Shown here piece after piece: positions 8,741-15,667 of a stretch of DNA of 64,000 bases (position 1 is its first letter; every line of letters begins with the position of its first letter). The notes below the pieces were generated by a model. That model did not search any database. It saw nothing but the letters and a program-made list of their open reading frames with translations, and was not told where the DNA came from. The stretch is from Phycisphaeraceae bacterium (GTDB lineage Bacteria; Planctomycetota; Phycisphaerae; Phycisphaerales; UBA1924): positions 2,368,001 to 2,432,000 of the forward strand of contig CP054186.1 of assembly GCA_015200025.1 (NCBI GenBank). Reading direction: 5' to 3'. The position numbers and the translations under genes were made by a program.

Positions 8741-9370
8741 TCAGAGGCCGAGGGAGGCGCGGGTGTCGTCGTCGAGGCCGAGGTATTCGAACATGTGCTG
8801 GTCGTAGACGGCGGCGTGTTCGTCTCGGGAGAGGTCGAGGCGCATCTCGTTGATGACCTTGGTGCCTTGGGCGATCCAGGCGTCCCAGGTTTCTCTGGCG
8901 ATGTTCTGGTGGATCCATTCGCCGAGGGGTCCTCGCATGGGCGGGCGGGGGAGGCGGGTGCCGGGCTTCCCGGTGCGTTTGCAGGTGAAACCCTGGCCGT
9001 CGGGCGTGGCGGGGGCGCTGGAGGGGGTGGGATCGGCGGGGACGGGTGCGTTGATGGAGCGGAGGAGGTCGGCGATGGCTTTTTTGGGCATGAGGTCGCC
9101 GCGGCGCGAGGCGACGAGGTAGCCCTGGGTGAGGGTTTCGGCGGCTTTGGCGGGGTTGCCGGCGTCGATGAGGGCCTTGCCGGCGAGCTGGAAGGCCTTG
9201 GACATGTTGGGGTTGAGGGTGGTGCAGCGGAGGTAGGCGTCGGCGGCGTCGGCGTGGCGCGAGGCCTGGGCGTAGGCGCCGGCGAGGGAGAACCAGGCCA
9301 TGTCGTTGTCGGGGTCGGCGCCCGGGGCGACCATGGTTTCGAACTGTCGGATGCGGTCGTTGATGTCCAT
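8741..9370 (-). CDS. TPR protein fused to a YggX (Fe(II)-trafficking) domain
   Basis: A 209-aa two-domain protein. Residues about 20-95 look like tetratricopeptide repeats (AYAQASRHADAADAYLRCTT and TLNPNMSKAFQLAGKALIDAGN). Residues about 128-205 match the YggX/Fe(II)-trafficking family: an F-T-C-K start followed by G-x-L-G-x-x-I-x-x-x-I-A-R-E-T-W-x-x-W, K-V-I-N-E-x-R-L-x-L and a C-terminal H-x-F-E-Y-L. YggX is normally a free 90-residue cytoplasmic protein that helps protect and repair Fe-S clusters from oxidative damage. Here it is C-terminal to a repeat scaffold, which may target it to partner enzymes. Gene is divergent from pyrD, 49 nt apart. Confidence 0.85.
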   Translation of the reverse strand: MDINDRIRQFETMVAPGADPDNDMAWFSLAGAYAQASRHADAADAYLRCTTLNPNMSKAFQLAGKALIDAGNPAKAAETLTQGYLVASRRGDLMPKKAIADLLRSINAPVPADPTPSSAPATPDGQGFTCKRTGKPGTRLPRPPMRGPLGEWIHQNIARETWDAWIAQGTKVINEMRLDLSRDEHAAVYDQHMFEYLGLDDDTRASLGL

Positions 9371-9407
9371 GGGGTCGGGTCTCGTCGTGGGCGGGCCGTG
9401 CGTCGGC

Positions 9408-9413
9408 TACATT
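9408..9413 (+). promoter_or_regulatory. -10 element of a probable leaderless pyrD promoter
   Basis: TACATT ends 6 nt before the ATG at 9420, the same spacing as five other genes in the native region. No Shine-Dalgarno sequence precedes this ATG. Confidence 0.45.
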
Positions 9414-9419
9414 GATGGG

Positions 9420-10397
9420 ATGATGGTCGATGGTACGCCGATGTCGGTGGATCTTGGCGGGGTGGTGCTGAGGAACCCGGTGGTGTTGTCGGCGGGGACG
9501 GCGGGGTACCTGGACGAGATGTCGGAGGTGTTGGACCTGGCGCGGGTGGGCGGGGTGGTGACCAAGTCGATCACGCGGATGCCGCGGGAGGGGAACGCGA
9601 CGTGGCGGGTGTTGCCGGCGGGGGTTGGGATGCTCAACGCGGTGGGGCTGGCGAACGTGGGGGTGGAGGCGTTCGTGGAGCGGATGGGCCCGCGGGTGAC
9701 GGGTGTGCCGTGCGCGGTGATCGGGAGCGCGGCGGGGTTCAGCGTGGAGGAGTACGTGGTGGTGGCGGCGTCGCTGGACGCGGTGGAGGGGGTCAAGGCG
9801 GTGGAGTTGAATGTGTCGTGCCCGAACGTGCACGGGGGCGTGGAGTTCGGGTCGGACCCGGGGCTGCTCCGGGAGCTGGTGGGGGCGGTGCGTGGGGTGG
9901 TGAAGTATTCGAGGCTGTTCGTGAAGCTGAGCCCGGTGGTGTCGGGCCGGGTGGGGATCTCGGAGTTGGCGCGAGCGGCGGTGGAGGGGTGCGGGGTGAG
10001 CGGTGGGCCGAACGGGAGGCCGGGGGCGGACGCGTTGTGCGTGGCGAACACGATCCCGGCGATGGCGATCGATGTGAGGACGCGGAGGCCGCTGTTGGCG
10101 AACGTGACGGGCGGGCTGTCGGGCCCGGCGGTGCACGCGGCGGCGGTGAAGCTGGTGTACGACGTTCACCGGCGTGTGGCGCGGGAGGCGGGGGTGCCGG
10201 TGATCGGGGTCGGCGGTGTGATGCGGTGGGAGGACGCGGCGGAGATGATTCTGGCGGGTGCGACGGCGGTGGGGATGGGGACGGCGCTGTTCGCGGACCC
10301 GAGGTCGCCGATCGGGGTGGTGCGTGGGCTGGAGCGGTGGGTGCGGTCGCAGGGTGCGTCGAGCGTGCGCGAGTTGGTGGGCGCGGTGGTGGTGTAG
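9420..10397 (+). CDS. pyrD: Dihydroorotate dehydrogenase (class 1)
   Basis: Oxidises dihydroorotate to orotate in pyrimidine synthesis, with FMN. The 325-aa TIM-barrel protein has the class 1 active-site segment N-V-S-C-P-N (Cys134 is the catalytic base), an upstream P-x-V-L-S-A-G-T-A-G-Y loop, K-L-S-P-V-V, and a C-terminal phosphate-binding V-I-G-V-G-G-V followed by G-A-T-A-V-G-M-G-T. This is the class 1B type by sequence pattern, which is NAD-dependent through a PyrK partner; no pyrK lies in the window. Start ATG 9420 fits the 6-nt leaderless spacing; ATG 9423 is adjacent. The long upstream extension in the same frame overlaps the divergent YggX gene and is rejected. Confidence 0.93.
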   Translation: MMVDGTPMSVDLGGVVLRNPVVLSAGTAGYLDEMSEVLDLARVGGVVTKSITRMPREGNATWRVLPAGVGMLNAVGLANVGVEAFVERMGPRVTGVPCAVIGSAAGFSVEEYVVVAASLDAVEGVKAVELNVSCPNVHGGVEFGSDPGLLRELVGAVRGVVKYSRLFVKLSPVVSGRVGISELARAAVEGCGVSGGPNGRPGADALCVANTIPAMAIDVRTRRPLLANVTGGLSGPAVHAAAVKLVYDVHRRVAREAGVPVIGVGGVMRWEDAAEMILAGATAVGMGTALFADPRSPIGVVRGLERWVRSQGASSVRELVGAVVV

Positions 10398-10412
10398 GGG
10401 CCCGGGCGTGGG

Positions 10413-10754
10413 TCAGGGCTGGCGTGGCTTGGCCCAGCCCATGTCGGGGTCTTTCTCGAGCATGTCGGCGGACTTGTTGACGCACCATCGGCAGGCGACG
10501 GCGCCGGTGGCGGGGCTGAGCCAGGCGTGCTCGGGCTTGGTGAGGAGGCAGAGGGCGCAGGAGTATCCCTCGGGGGCGGAGTTGTCGTTGGCGAGGATGA
10601 CCTGGCGGTAGGCGACGGCGAGGCATCGGGCGCAGATGAGGCTTCCCTGGTGTCCCTCGACCATGGGGAGGTCGTCGGTCCAGGTGGAGCCGCAGAAGTC
10701 GCAGAGGAAGTCGGACATCTGGGCGTGGTCGTCGTCGGTGCCTGGCTTACGCAT
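10413..10754 (-). CDS. Zinc-finger protein with ClpX-type C4 pattern
   Basis: A 113-aa protein with four C-x-x-C pairs: C-D-F-C-G near residue 17, C-A-R-C near residue 42, C-A-L-C near residue 66 and C-R-W-C near residue 88. The first two have the spacing and context of the ClpX zinc-binding domain (CDFCG, 22-25 residues, ICARC), which binds adaptors and substrates in that chaperone. No catalytic domain follows, so it may be a stand-alone adaptor or DNA/RNA-binding protein. Its ATG (10754) overlaps the end of the upstream exporter gene (ATGCGTAA), so its translation is probably coupled to the ABC exporter. The assignment is by motif only. Confidence 0.75.
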   Translation of the reverse strand: MRKPGTDDDHAQMSDFLCDFCGSTWTDDLPMVEGHQGSLICARCLAVAYRQVILANDNSAPEGYSCALCLLTKPEHAWLSPATGAVACRWCVNKSADMLEKDPDMGWAKPRQP

Positions 10755-12609
10755 GGGCGTGTGGCTCGTGTGGTGGGTGTGCGAGGAGTTGGCGCTCGGC
10801 GATCTGGCGGTAGACGGGGCATCGGGCGAGGAGGTCGTGGTGGGACCCCTGATCGACGATGCGTCCCTGGTCGAGGACGACGATGCGGTCGGCGGCGAGG
10901 ACGGTGCTGAGGCGGTGGGCGACGATGAGGCAGGTCCGACCCTTGGCGAAGTCGCTGAGGGCGTCGGCGATCTGGGCCTCGCTCTCGGCGTCGATCATGC
11001 TGGTGGCCTCGTCGAGGATGAGGACGGTAGGGTCGCGGAGGATGGCGCGGGCGATGGCGAGGCGCTGGCGCTGGCCGCCGGAGAGGGAGAGGCCTTGTTC
11101 GGCGAGGACGGTGTCGTAGCCGTGGGGGAGGCGGGCGATGAAGTCGTGGGCGCGGGCTTGTCGCGCGGCGTTGTGGACGGCGTCGGGGGGTGCGTTGGGG
11201 AGCCCGTAGGCGATGTTCTCGCGGACGGTGGCGTGGAAGATGATGGTTTCCTGGGTGACGACGCCGATCTGTCGGCGGAGGGAACGGATGGAGACGTCCT
11301 TGGTGTCGGCGTCGTCGATGAGGACGTGACCGGCGGAGGGGTCGAAGAGGCGTGGGACGAGGGCGAGGAGGGTGGTTTTGCCGGAGCCGTTGGGCCCGAC
11401 GAAGGCGACGGTCTCGCCGTGGCGGACGGTGAGGGAGATGTCGTGGAGGGCGGGGTGGTGGGCGTTGGGGTAGGTGATGGAGACGCGGTCCCAGCGGATG
11501 GAGCGTTGGAGTCGCGGGAGGGGCGGGAGTCCCGAGCCGTGGCCGGGCTCGGGGGGCCTGAGGTGGAGTTCGGCGAGTCGGTCGGCGGCGGCGGCGGAGG
11601 CCTGGATGTCGTTGAGGAGCCCGGTGAGGGGTCGGAGGGAGGCGCCGGCGGTGGCGAGGGCGACGAGGACGCCGATGAGGTCGGCGGGTGAGAGTTGGCG
11701 GTCGAGGATGGCTTTGACGGCGACGAGGAAGAGGGTTCCGACGGCGAAGATGGCGACGGTCTCGACGAGTGGCGAGGCGACGGCCTTGGCGGTGCGGACG
11801 CGGTTGAGTTCGTGGAGGAAGTCGTTGGTGGAGGCGCGGAAGCGTCCGGCCTCGTGGGCCTCGGTGGTGTGGACCTTGACGACACGGAGCCCCTGGAGGG
11901 CTTCGAGGGCGGTTCGTGAGGAGGTGGCCTGGTGGGCGAGGGCCTCGCGGGAGGCGCGGCGGATGCGGGTGCCGACCTTGCGGATGATGAGGACGAGCAG
12001 GGGCGAGACCAGGAGGGCGATGGCGGTCATGCGGAAGTCGAGGATGAAGGCGGCGGTGAGGGCGAAGAGGCCCTTGGTGACCTGGGCGATGGCCTTGGAG
12101 AGCAGGGCGGTGAACCCCTGGGTGAGGTTCCAGGAATCGACGATGATGCGTGAGACGATGTCGGAGGGGCCGATGGTGACGACGTCCTTGAGGGGGAGGC
12201 GGAGGACGCGGTAGAAGAGGCGTCGGCGGACGTCGCAGAGGGTCTGGTTGACGACGGTGAGGGAGAGGAAGAGGTGCCCGAAGCTGGCGGCGGCGCCGAT
12301 GATGGTGAGCAGGCCCAGGGCGGCGCAGATGGCGACGGCGGCGGTGAAGGGCCCCGTTGGGAGGGCGTCGATCCAGGGTTGTGGGATGGCGAGGTGGTAC
12401 GGGCCGAGGCGCGTGTTGAGGTCGGCGGCGAGTTCGGGGAGGCCCTTGCGGTTGTGGGCGCCGTCGCCGAGGATGAGGTCGAGGATGGGCTTGAGGCCCA
12501 GGAGCCCGGCGCCGAGGCTGGAGGCGGACAGGACGGCCAGGGCCATCGCGGCGGCGACGGTCCAGGGGTACTTGAGCATGTGCCTGGCGAAGAGCCAGAA
12601 GTTGGGCAT
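10747..12609 (-). CDS. ABC exporter, fused membrane and ATP-binding domains (MsbA-like)
   Basis: A 620-aa half-transporter. Residues about 10-340 hold six predicted membrane helices of the ABC type I exporter fold; residues about 370-610 are the nucleotide-binding domain with Walker A G-P-N-G-S-G-K-T-T (405-413), Q-loop TQET near 453, signature LSGGQ (509-513), Walker B VLILDEA (529-535) and the switch His in IVAHR near 560. MsbA-like exporters flip lipid A-type lipids or export drugs; the substrate cannot be named. The C-terminus (HPPHEPHAHA) is His-rich, a possible metal tail. The start is 12609; the frame continues upstream through the divergent dehydrogenase and is rejected there. Confidence 0.9.
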   Translation of the reverse strand: MPNFWLFARHMLKYPWTVAAAMALAVLSASSLGAGLLGLKPILDLILGDGAHNRKGLPELAADLNTRLGPYHLAIPQPWIDALPTGPFTAAVAICAALGLLTIIGAAASFGHLFLSLTVVNQTLCDVRRRLFYRVLRLPLKDVVTIGPSDIVSRIIVDSWNLTQGFTALLSKAIAQVTKGLFALTAAFILDFRMTAIALLVSPLLVLIIRKVGTRIRRASREALAHQATSSRTALEALQGLRVVKVHTTEAHEAGRFRASTNDFLHELNRVRTAKAVASPLVETVAIFAVGTLFLVAVKAILDRQLSPADLIGVLVALATAGASLRPLTGLLNDIQASAAAADRLAELHLRPPEPGHGSGLPPLPRLQRSIRWDRVSITYPNAHHPALHDISLTVRHGETVAFVGPNGSGKTTLLALVPRLFDPSAGHVLIDDADTKDVSIRSLRRQIGVVTQETIIFHATVRENIAYGLPNAPPDAVHNAARQARAHDFIARLPHGYDTVLAEQGLSLSGGQRQRLAIARAILRDPTVLILDEATSMIDAESEAQIADALSDFAKGRTCLIVAHRLSTVLAADRIVVLDQGRIVDQGSHHDLLARCPVYRQIAERQLLAHPPHEPHAHA

Positions 12610-12681
12610 GGGGAGGTGAAGTATTGGAGGGGCGGGGATGGGCCGGCGGGAGGAGGGGTGGAGGGGTGGGGGGCGGGGTGG

Positions 12682-12687
12682 TAGTGT
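12682..12687 (+). promoter_or_regulatory. -10 element of a probable leaderless promoter (oxidoreductase)
   Basis: TAGTGT ends 6 nt before the ATG at 12694. The 84-nt gap to the divergent exporter must hold both promoters. Confidence 0.45.
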
Positions 12688-12693
12688 TGGGGC

Positions 12694-13734
12694 ATGAGAG
12701 CGATCGTGGTTGAGCGGCAGGGGAGCCCGGTGACGCCGAACGTGTCGCTGAGGACGGATTGGCCCGAGCCCGGGTCGCCCGGGCGCGGGGAGGCGGTGAT
12801 CCGGGCGGAGGCGACGGCGCTGAATCACATGGACCTGTGGGTGGGGCGTGGGATCGCGGGGTTGAACCTGACGTACCCGCGGGTGAGCGGGTGCGACGCG
12901 TGCGGGGTGGTGGAGTCGGTGGGGGAGGGCGTGGAGGGTTCGTGGGTGGGTCGGCGGGTGATCGTGAACGCGGCGGTGAGGCAGGCGGAGCGGGAGGTGC
13001 CGGATGATCCGCCGGGAGGGACGCTGGCGGCGAACTACGAGCTGATCGGCGAGCACCGCCACGGGATGCTGGCGGAGCGGTTCGTGGCGCCGGTGTCGAA
13101 CCTGGCGGTGGTGGGGGAGGGCGTGGAGGCGTCGTCGGCGGCGGCGTTCGGGCTGTGCGGGTTGACGGCGTACTCGATGATGCGCAAGGCGGGGGTGAGG
13201 CCCGGGGCGTGCGTGCTGATCACGGGGATCGGCGGCGGGGTGGCGACGGCGGCGCTGTCGCTGGCGGTGTGGATGGGGTGTTCGGTGGCGGTGACGAGCC
13301 GGCACCGGTGGAAGTTGGAGCGGGCGGCGGGGTTGGGCGCGGCGTTGGGGGTGCACGACGAGGGGCAGGACTGGTCGCGCGAGGTGAGGGCGTGGACGGG
13401 GAAGCGCGGGGTGGACGTGGCGATCGATAGTTCGGGGAAGGCGACGCACCTGAACTGCGTGAAGAGCCTGGCGCGGGGCGGGGTGTACGCGACGCCGGGG
13501 TGCACGAGCGGGCCGGACGCGGTGACGGACCTGGCGCGGGTGTTCTGGAACCAGCTGCGGATCGTGGGGAGCACGATGGGGAGCAACGAGGAGTTCCGCG
13601 AGGTGGCGGCGCTGTTCCGGGCGGGTCGGGTGTCGCCCGTGGTGGACCGGGTGTACCGCGCGGAGCAGTTCGGCGAGGCGTACGCGAGGCTCGAGGGGGG
13701 CGAGCAGTTCGGGAAGATCGTGGTGCGGTGGTAA
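12694..13734 (+). CDS. MDR-superfamily zinc-type alcohol dehydrogenase / quinone oxidoreductase
   Basis: A 346-aa medium-chain dehydrogenase. The GroES-like N-domain has N-H-M-D-L-W near 45 (the L-N-x-x-D-x-W substrate loop) and P-R-V-S-G-C-D-A-C-G-V-V (62-74). The Rossmann domain carries the cofactor motif T-G-I-G-G-G-V-A (about 178-185), V-T-S-R-H-R-W-K for phosphate/ribose recognition, G-V-D-V-A-I-D and the terminal Y-A-R-L-E-G-G-E-Q-F-G-K-I-V. The four Cys of the structural-zinc loop are not seen, and the mid-domain H-R-H-G-M-L-A-E substitutes for H-G-x-x-A-E. NAD(P)H-dependent quinone or enone reduction is the most likely chemistry, but the substrate is unknown. Leaderless start by the 6-nt rule. 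Confidence 0.85.
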   Translation: MRAIVVERQGSPVTPNVSLRTDWPEPGSPGRGEAVIRAEATALNHMDLWVGRGIAGLNLTYPRVSGCDACGVVESVGEGVEGSWVGRRVIVNAAVRQAEREVPDDPPGGTLAANYELIGEHRHGMLAERFVAPVSNLAVVGEGVEASSAAAFGLCGLTAYSMMRKAGVRPGACVLITGIGGGVATAALSLAVWMGCSVAVTSRHRWKLERAAGLGAALGVHDEGQDWSREVRAWTGKRGVDVAIDSSGKATHLNCVKSLARGGVYATPGCTSGPDAVTDLARVFWNQLRIVGSTMGSNEEFREVAALFRAGRVSPVVDRVYRAEQFGEAYARLEGGEQFGKIVVRW

Positions 13735-13741
13735 GGGTGGT

Positions 13742-14824
13742 TTAGCGGGAGGGATCGGCGGGGAGCGGGGCGGGTCGGAGCAGGCCGCCCATCGCGGGGA
13801 GGTTCTGGCGGCGGATGACGGGGATGAGGGCGAGGCCGGCGAGGATCATGGCGGCGGAGAGCCATTGCCCGCGCGAGAGCCCGGCGATGGTCTGCTGGGC
13901 GAGGTGGGCGTCGGGGAGCCTCCAGAACTCGGTGAGGATGCGTCCGATGCCGTAGGTGATGAGGAAGGCGGCGGCGAGGGTTCCTGGGCGGCGGGGCGTG
14001 AGCCAGAGGAGCGCGAGGACGGCGAAGAGGACGACGCCCTCGGCGAAGGCCTGGTAGAGCTGGGAGGGGTGTCGCGCGGAGACGAGTGGCCGGAGCTGCT
14101 CGATGATCGCGTGGTCGCCCCGGGCGGCGCGGGCGGCGCGGGCGAGGATGGCGTCGAGGGCTTCGGCGGCGGGTTGACCGGCGCGTTGATGTGTAGCGAT
14201 GAGATCGGCGAGGGCGTCGGACTGTGGGTCGGTGAGGGGCGGGGCGTGTTTGGAGGTGAGTTCTTGCGGGAATCGGACGGACCACCAGGGCGCGGGCTGC
14301 CCTGGTTGGGCGACGATTTTGCCGAGGAGTTCGCCGTTGATGAAGTTGGCGAGTCGTCCCAGGAGGAGGCCCGGCGGGGCGATGAAGGCGGTGAGGTCGA
14401 GGGCGTGGAGGAACGGTGCGCGGCCGGTGCGGAGGCCGTCGGGTTGGCGGAAGCCACGGGAGATGAGGTAGGCGGCGACGACGACGCCGACCATGCCGCC
14501 GTGGGAGGCCATGCCGCCCTCGTGGATTTTGAGGGCCCCCCAGTAGGGGAGGTGGTGGTCGAAGGACCAGAGGAGTTCGCGGCGGTAGACGAGGACGTAC
14601 CCGAGGCGTCCGCCGAGGACGACGCCGAAGACCAGGAGCATGAGCGCGTCGAGGGCGCGGTCGGCGGGGAGCGGGGTGAGCCGTCGCCTGGCGAGGGTGC
14701 GGAGGATGAGGAAGCCGAGGACGAAACCGGCGAGGTAGGAGAGGCCGTACCAGCGGACGGAGAAGGACCCCCAGAGGTGGAGGATGACGGGGTTGATGGA
14801 GTGGAACCAGGCGTGGTCGGTCAC
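13742..14824 (-). CDS. lgt: Prolipoprotein diacylglyceryl transferase
   Basis: Inner-membrane enzyme that moves diacylglycerol to the lipobox Cys of prelipoproteins. The 360-aa protein has seven predicted helices, the W-Y-G-L-S-Y-L-A-G-F start region, G-G-R-L-G-Y-V-L, H-E-G-G-M-A-S-H-G-G-M-V-G (catalytic His region), G-R-L-A-N-F-I-N-G-E-L and R-H-P-S-Q-L-Y-Q near residue 280. Between the catalytic loop and RHPSQLYQ there is an insertion of about 65 residues (from TSKHAPP) rich in Ala and Asp, longer than in E. coli Lgt (291 aa). Its role is unknown; it may be a periplasmic helical hairpin. The gene follows tatD with a 13-nt gap. Several predicted lipoproteins lie in this window. Confidence 0.95.
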   Translation of the reverse strand: MTDHAWFHSINPVILHLWGSFSVRWYGLSYLAGFVLGFLILRTLARRRLTPLPADRALDALMLLVFGVVLGGRLGYVLVYRRELLWSFDHHLPYWGALKIHEGGMASHGGMVGVVVAAYLISRGFRQPDGLRTGRAPFLHALDLTAFIAPPGLLLGRLANFINGELLGKIVAQPGQPAPWWSVRFPQELTSKHAPPLTDPQSDALADLIATHQRAGQPAAEALDAILARAARAARGDHAIIEQLRPLVSARHPSQLYQAFAEGVVLFAVLALLWLTPRRPGTLAAAFLITYGIGRILTEFWRLPDAHLAQQTIAGLSRGQWLSAAMILAGLALIPVIRRQNLPAMGGLLRPAPLPADPSR

Positions 14825-14837
14825 GGGTGGGCTCGTG

Positions 14838-15623
14838 TCAGAGGGCGTGGATGTTGAAGAAACGCGAGGTGTTGAGGTTGAGCTGGGTGTGGAAGTCGTC
14901 GAAGGGGACGGCGCGGAGGTCGGCGAGGAAGCGTGCGGTGAGGGAGGTCATCCAGGGTTCGCAGGGTCGGCGCCCGCGGTGGGGCTCGGGGGAGAGGAAG
15001 GGGGCGTCGGTCTCGACCATGATGCGGTCGGCGGGGACGAGGCGTGCGGCGTCCTGGACGTCCTTGGCGTTGCGGTAGGTGACGACGCCGGTGAAGGAGA
15101 TCATGGCGCCGAGGTCGAGGCAGGCGCGTGCGTTGTCGGGGGTGCCGGTGAAGCAGTGGAACACCATGCGGGAGGTGTCGAGGGTGGAGGCCTTGAGGAT
15201 GGGGATGAGGTCGTCGAAGGCTTCGCGGCAGTGGAGGATGACGGGGAGGTTGATGCCGGAGGCGCGTGCGTCGGCGATGAGGGTGAGTTGGTGGAGGAGG
15301 ACGGGGCGTTGGATATCCGGGGCGGGGGTTGGGTAGTGGTTGTCGAGGCCGAGTTCGCCCCAGGCGACGCACTTGGGGTCGCGTGCGGCGGCGAGGATGT
15401 TGTGCCAGAGGCGTGGGTCTCGGTCGGCGTAGAGGGGGTGGACGCCGGCGGAGCACCAGGCGCGGTCGTGAGCGCGGGCGATCTCGAGGGCGTCGAGGCA
15501 GTCGGCGGAGGTGGTGGAGATGGTGATGCACCCGGAGACGCCGTGGGAGGCGGCGTCGGCGAGGACGGCGTCGGCCCGTCCCTTGAAATCGGGGAAGGTG
15601 AGGTGGCAGTGGGTGTCGATCAC
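14838..15623 (-). CDS. tatD: TatD-family metal-dependent deoxyribonuclease
   Basis: A 261-aa TIM-barrel hydrolase with the metal-binding D-T-H-C-H-L at residue 3, G-V-H-P-L-Y-A-D, A-W-G-E-L-G-L-D-N-H-Y, V-I-L-H-C-R-E-A, H-C-F-T-G and V-E-T-D-A-P-F-L near residue 200. TatD enzymes have 3'-5' exonuclease activity on DNA and act in DNA repair or turnover; the family also holds D-aminoacyl-type hydrolases. The start GTG at 15623 is 6 nt after TATATT (leaderless spacing) and gives a protein of normal length; longer upstream in-frame starts run over the divergent gene. Operon with lgt. Confidence 0.9.
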   Translation of the reverse strand: MIDTHCHLTFPDFKGRADAVLADAASHGVSGCITISTTSADCLDALEIARAHDRAWCSAGVHPLYADRDPRLWHNILAAARDPKCVAWGELGLDNHYPTPAPDIQRPVLLHQLTLIADARASGINLPVILHCREAFDDLIPILKASTLDTSRMVFHCFTGTPDNARACLDLGAMISFTGVVTYRNAKDVQDAARLVPADRIMVETDAPFLSPEPHRGRRPCEPWMTSLTARFLADLRAVPFDDFHTQLNLNTSRFFNIHAL

Positions 15624-15629
15624 GGGGTG

Positions 15630-15635
15630 AATATA
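15630..15635 (-). promoter_or_regulatory. -10 element of a probable leaderless tatD promoter
   Basis: TATATT on the minus strand ends 6 nt before the GTG at 15623. It is the closest match to TATAAT among the leaderless cases seen. Confidence 0.5.
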
Positions 15636-15655
15636 CGGTGGGATCGGGGGCCCGG

Positions 15656-15661
15656 TACACT
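15656..15661 (+). promoter_or_regulatory. -10 element of a probable leaderless promoter (transglutaminase)
   Basis: TACACT ends 6 nt before the GTG at 15668. It is divergent from the tatD -10, with 20 nt between the two hexamers. Confidence 0.45.
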
Positions 15662-15667
15662 CCGTGG

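Noticed and set aside
12610-13449. Extension of the ABC exporter frame upstream
   Set aside because: It is antisense to the dehydrogenase and Arg/His/Pro-rich with no conserved pattern; the start at 12609 is where the membrane domain begins.
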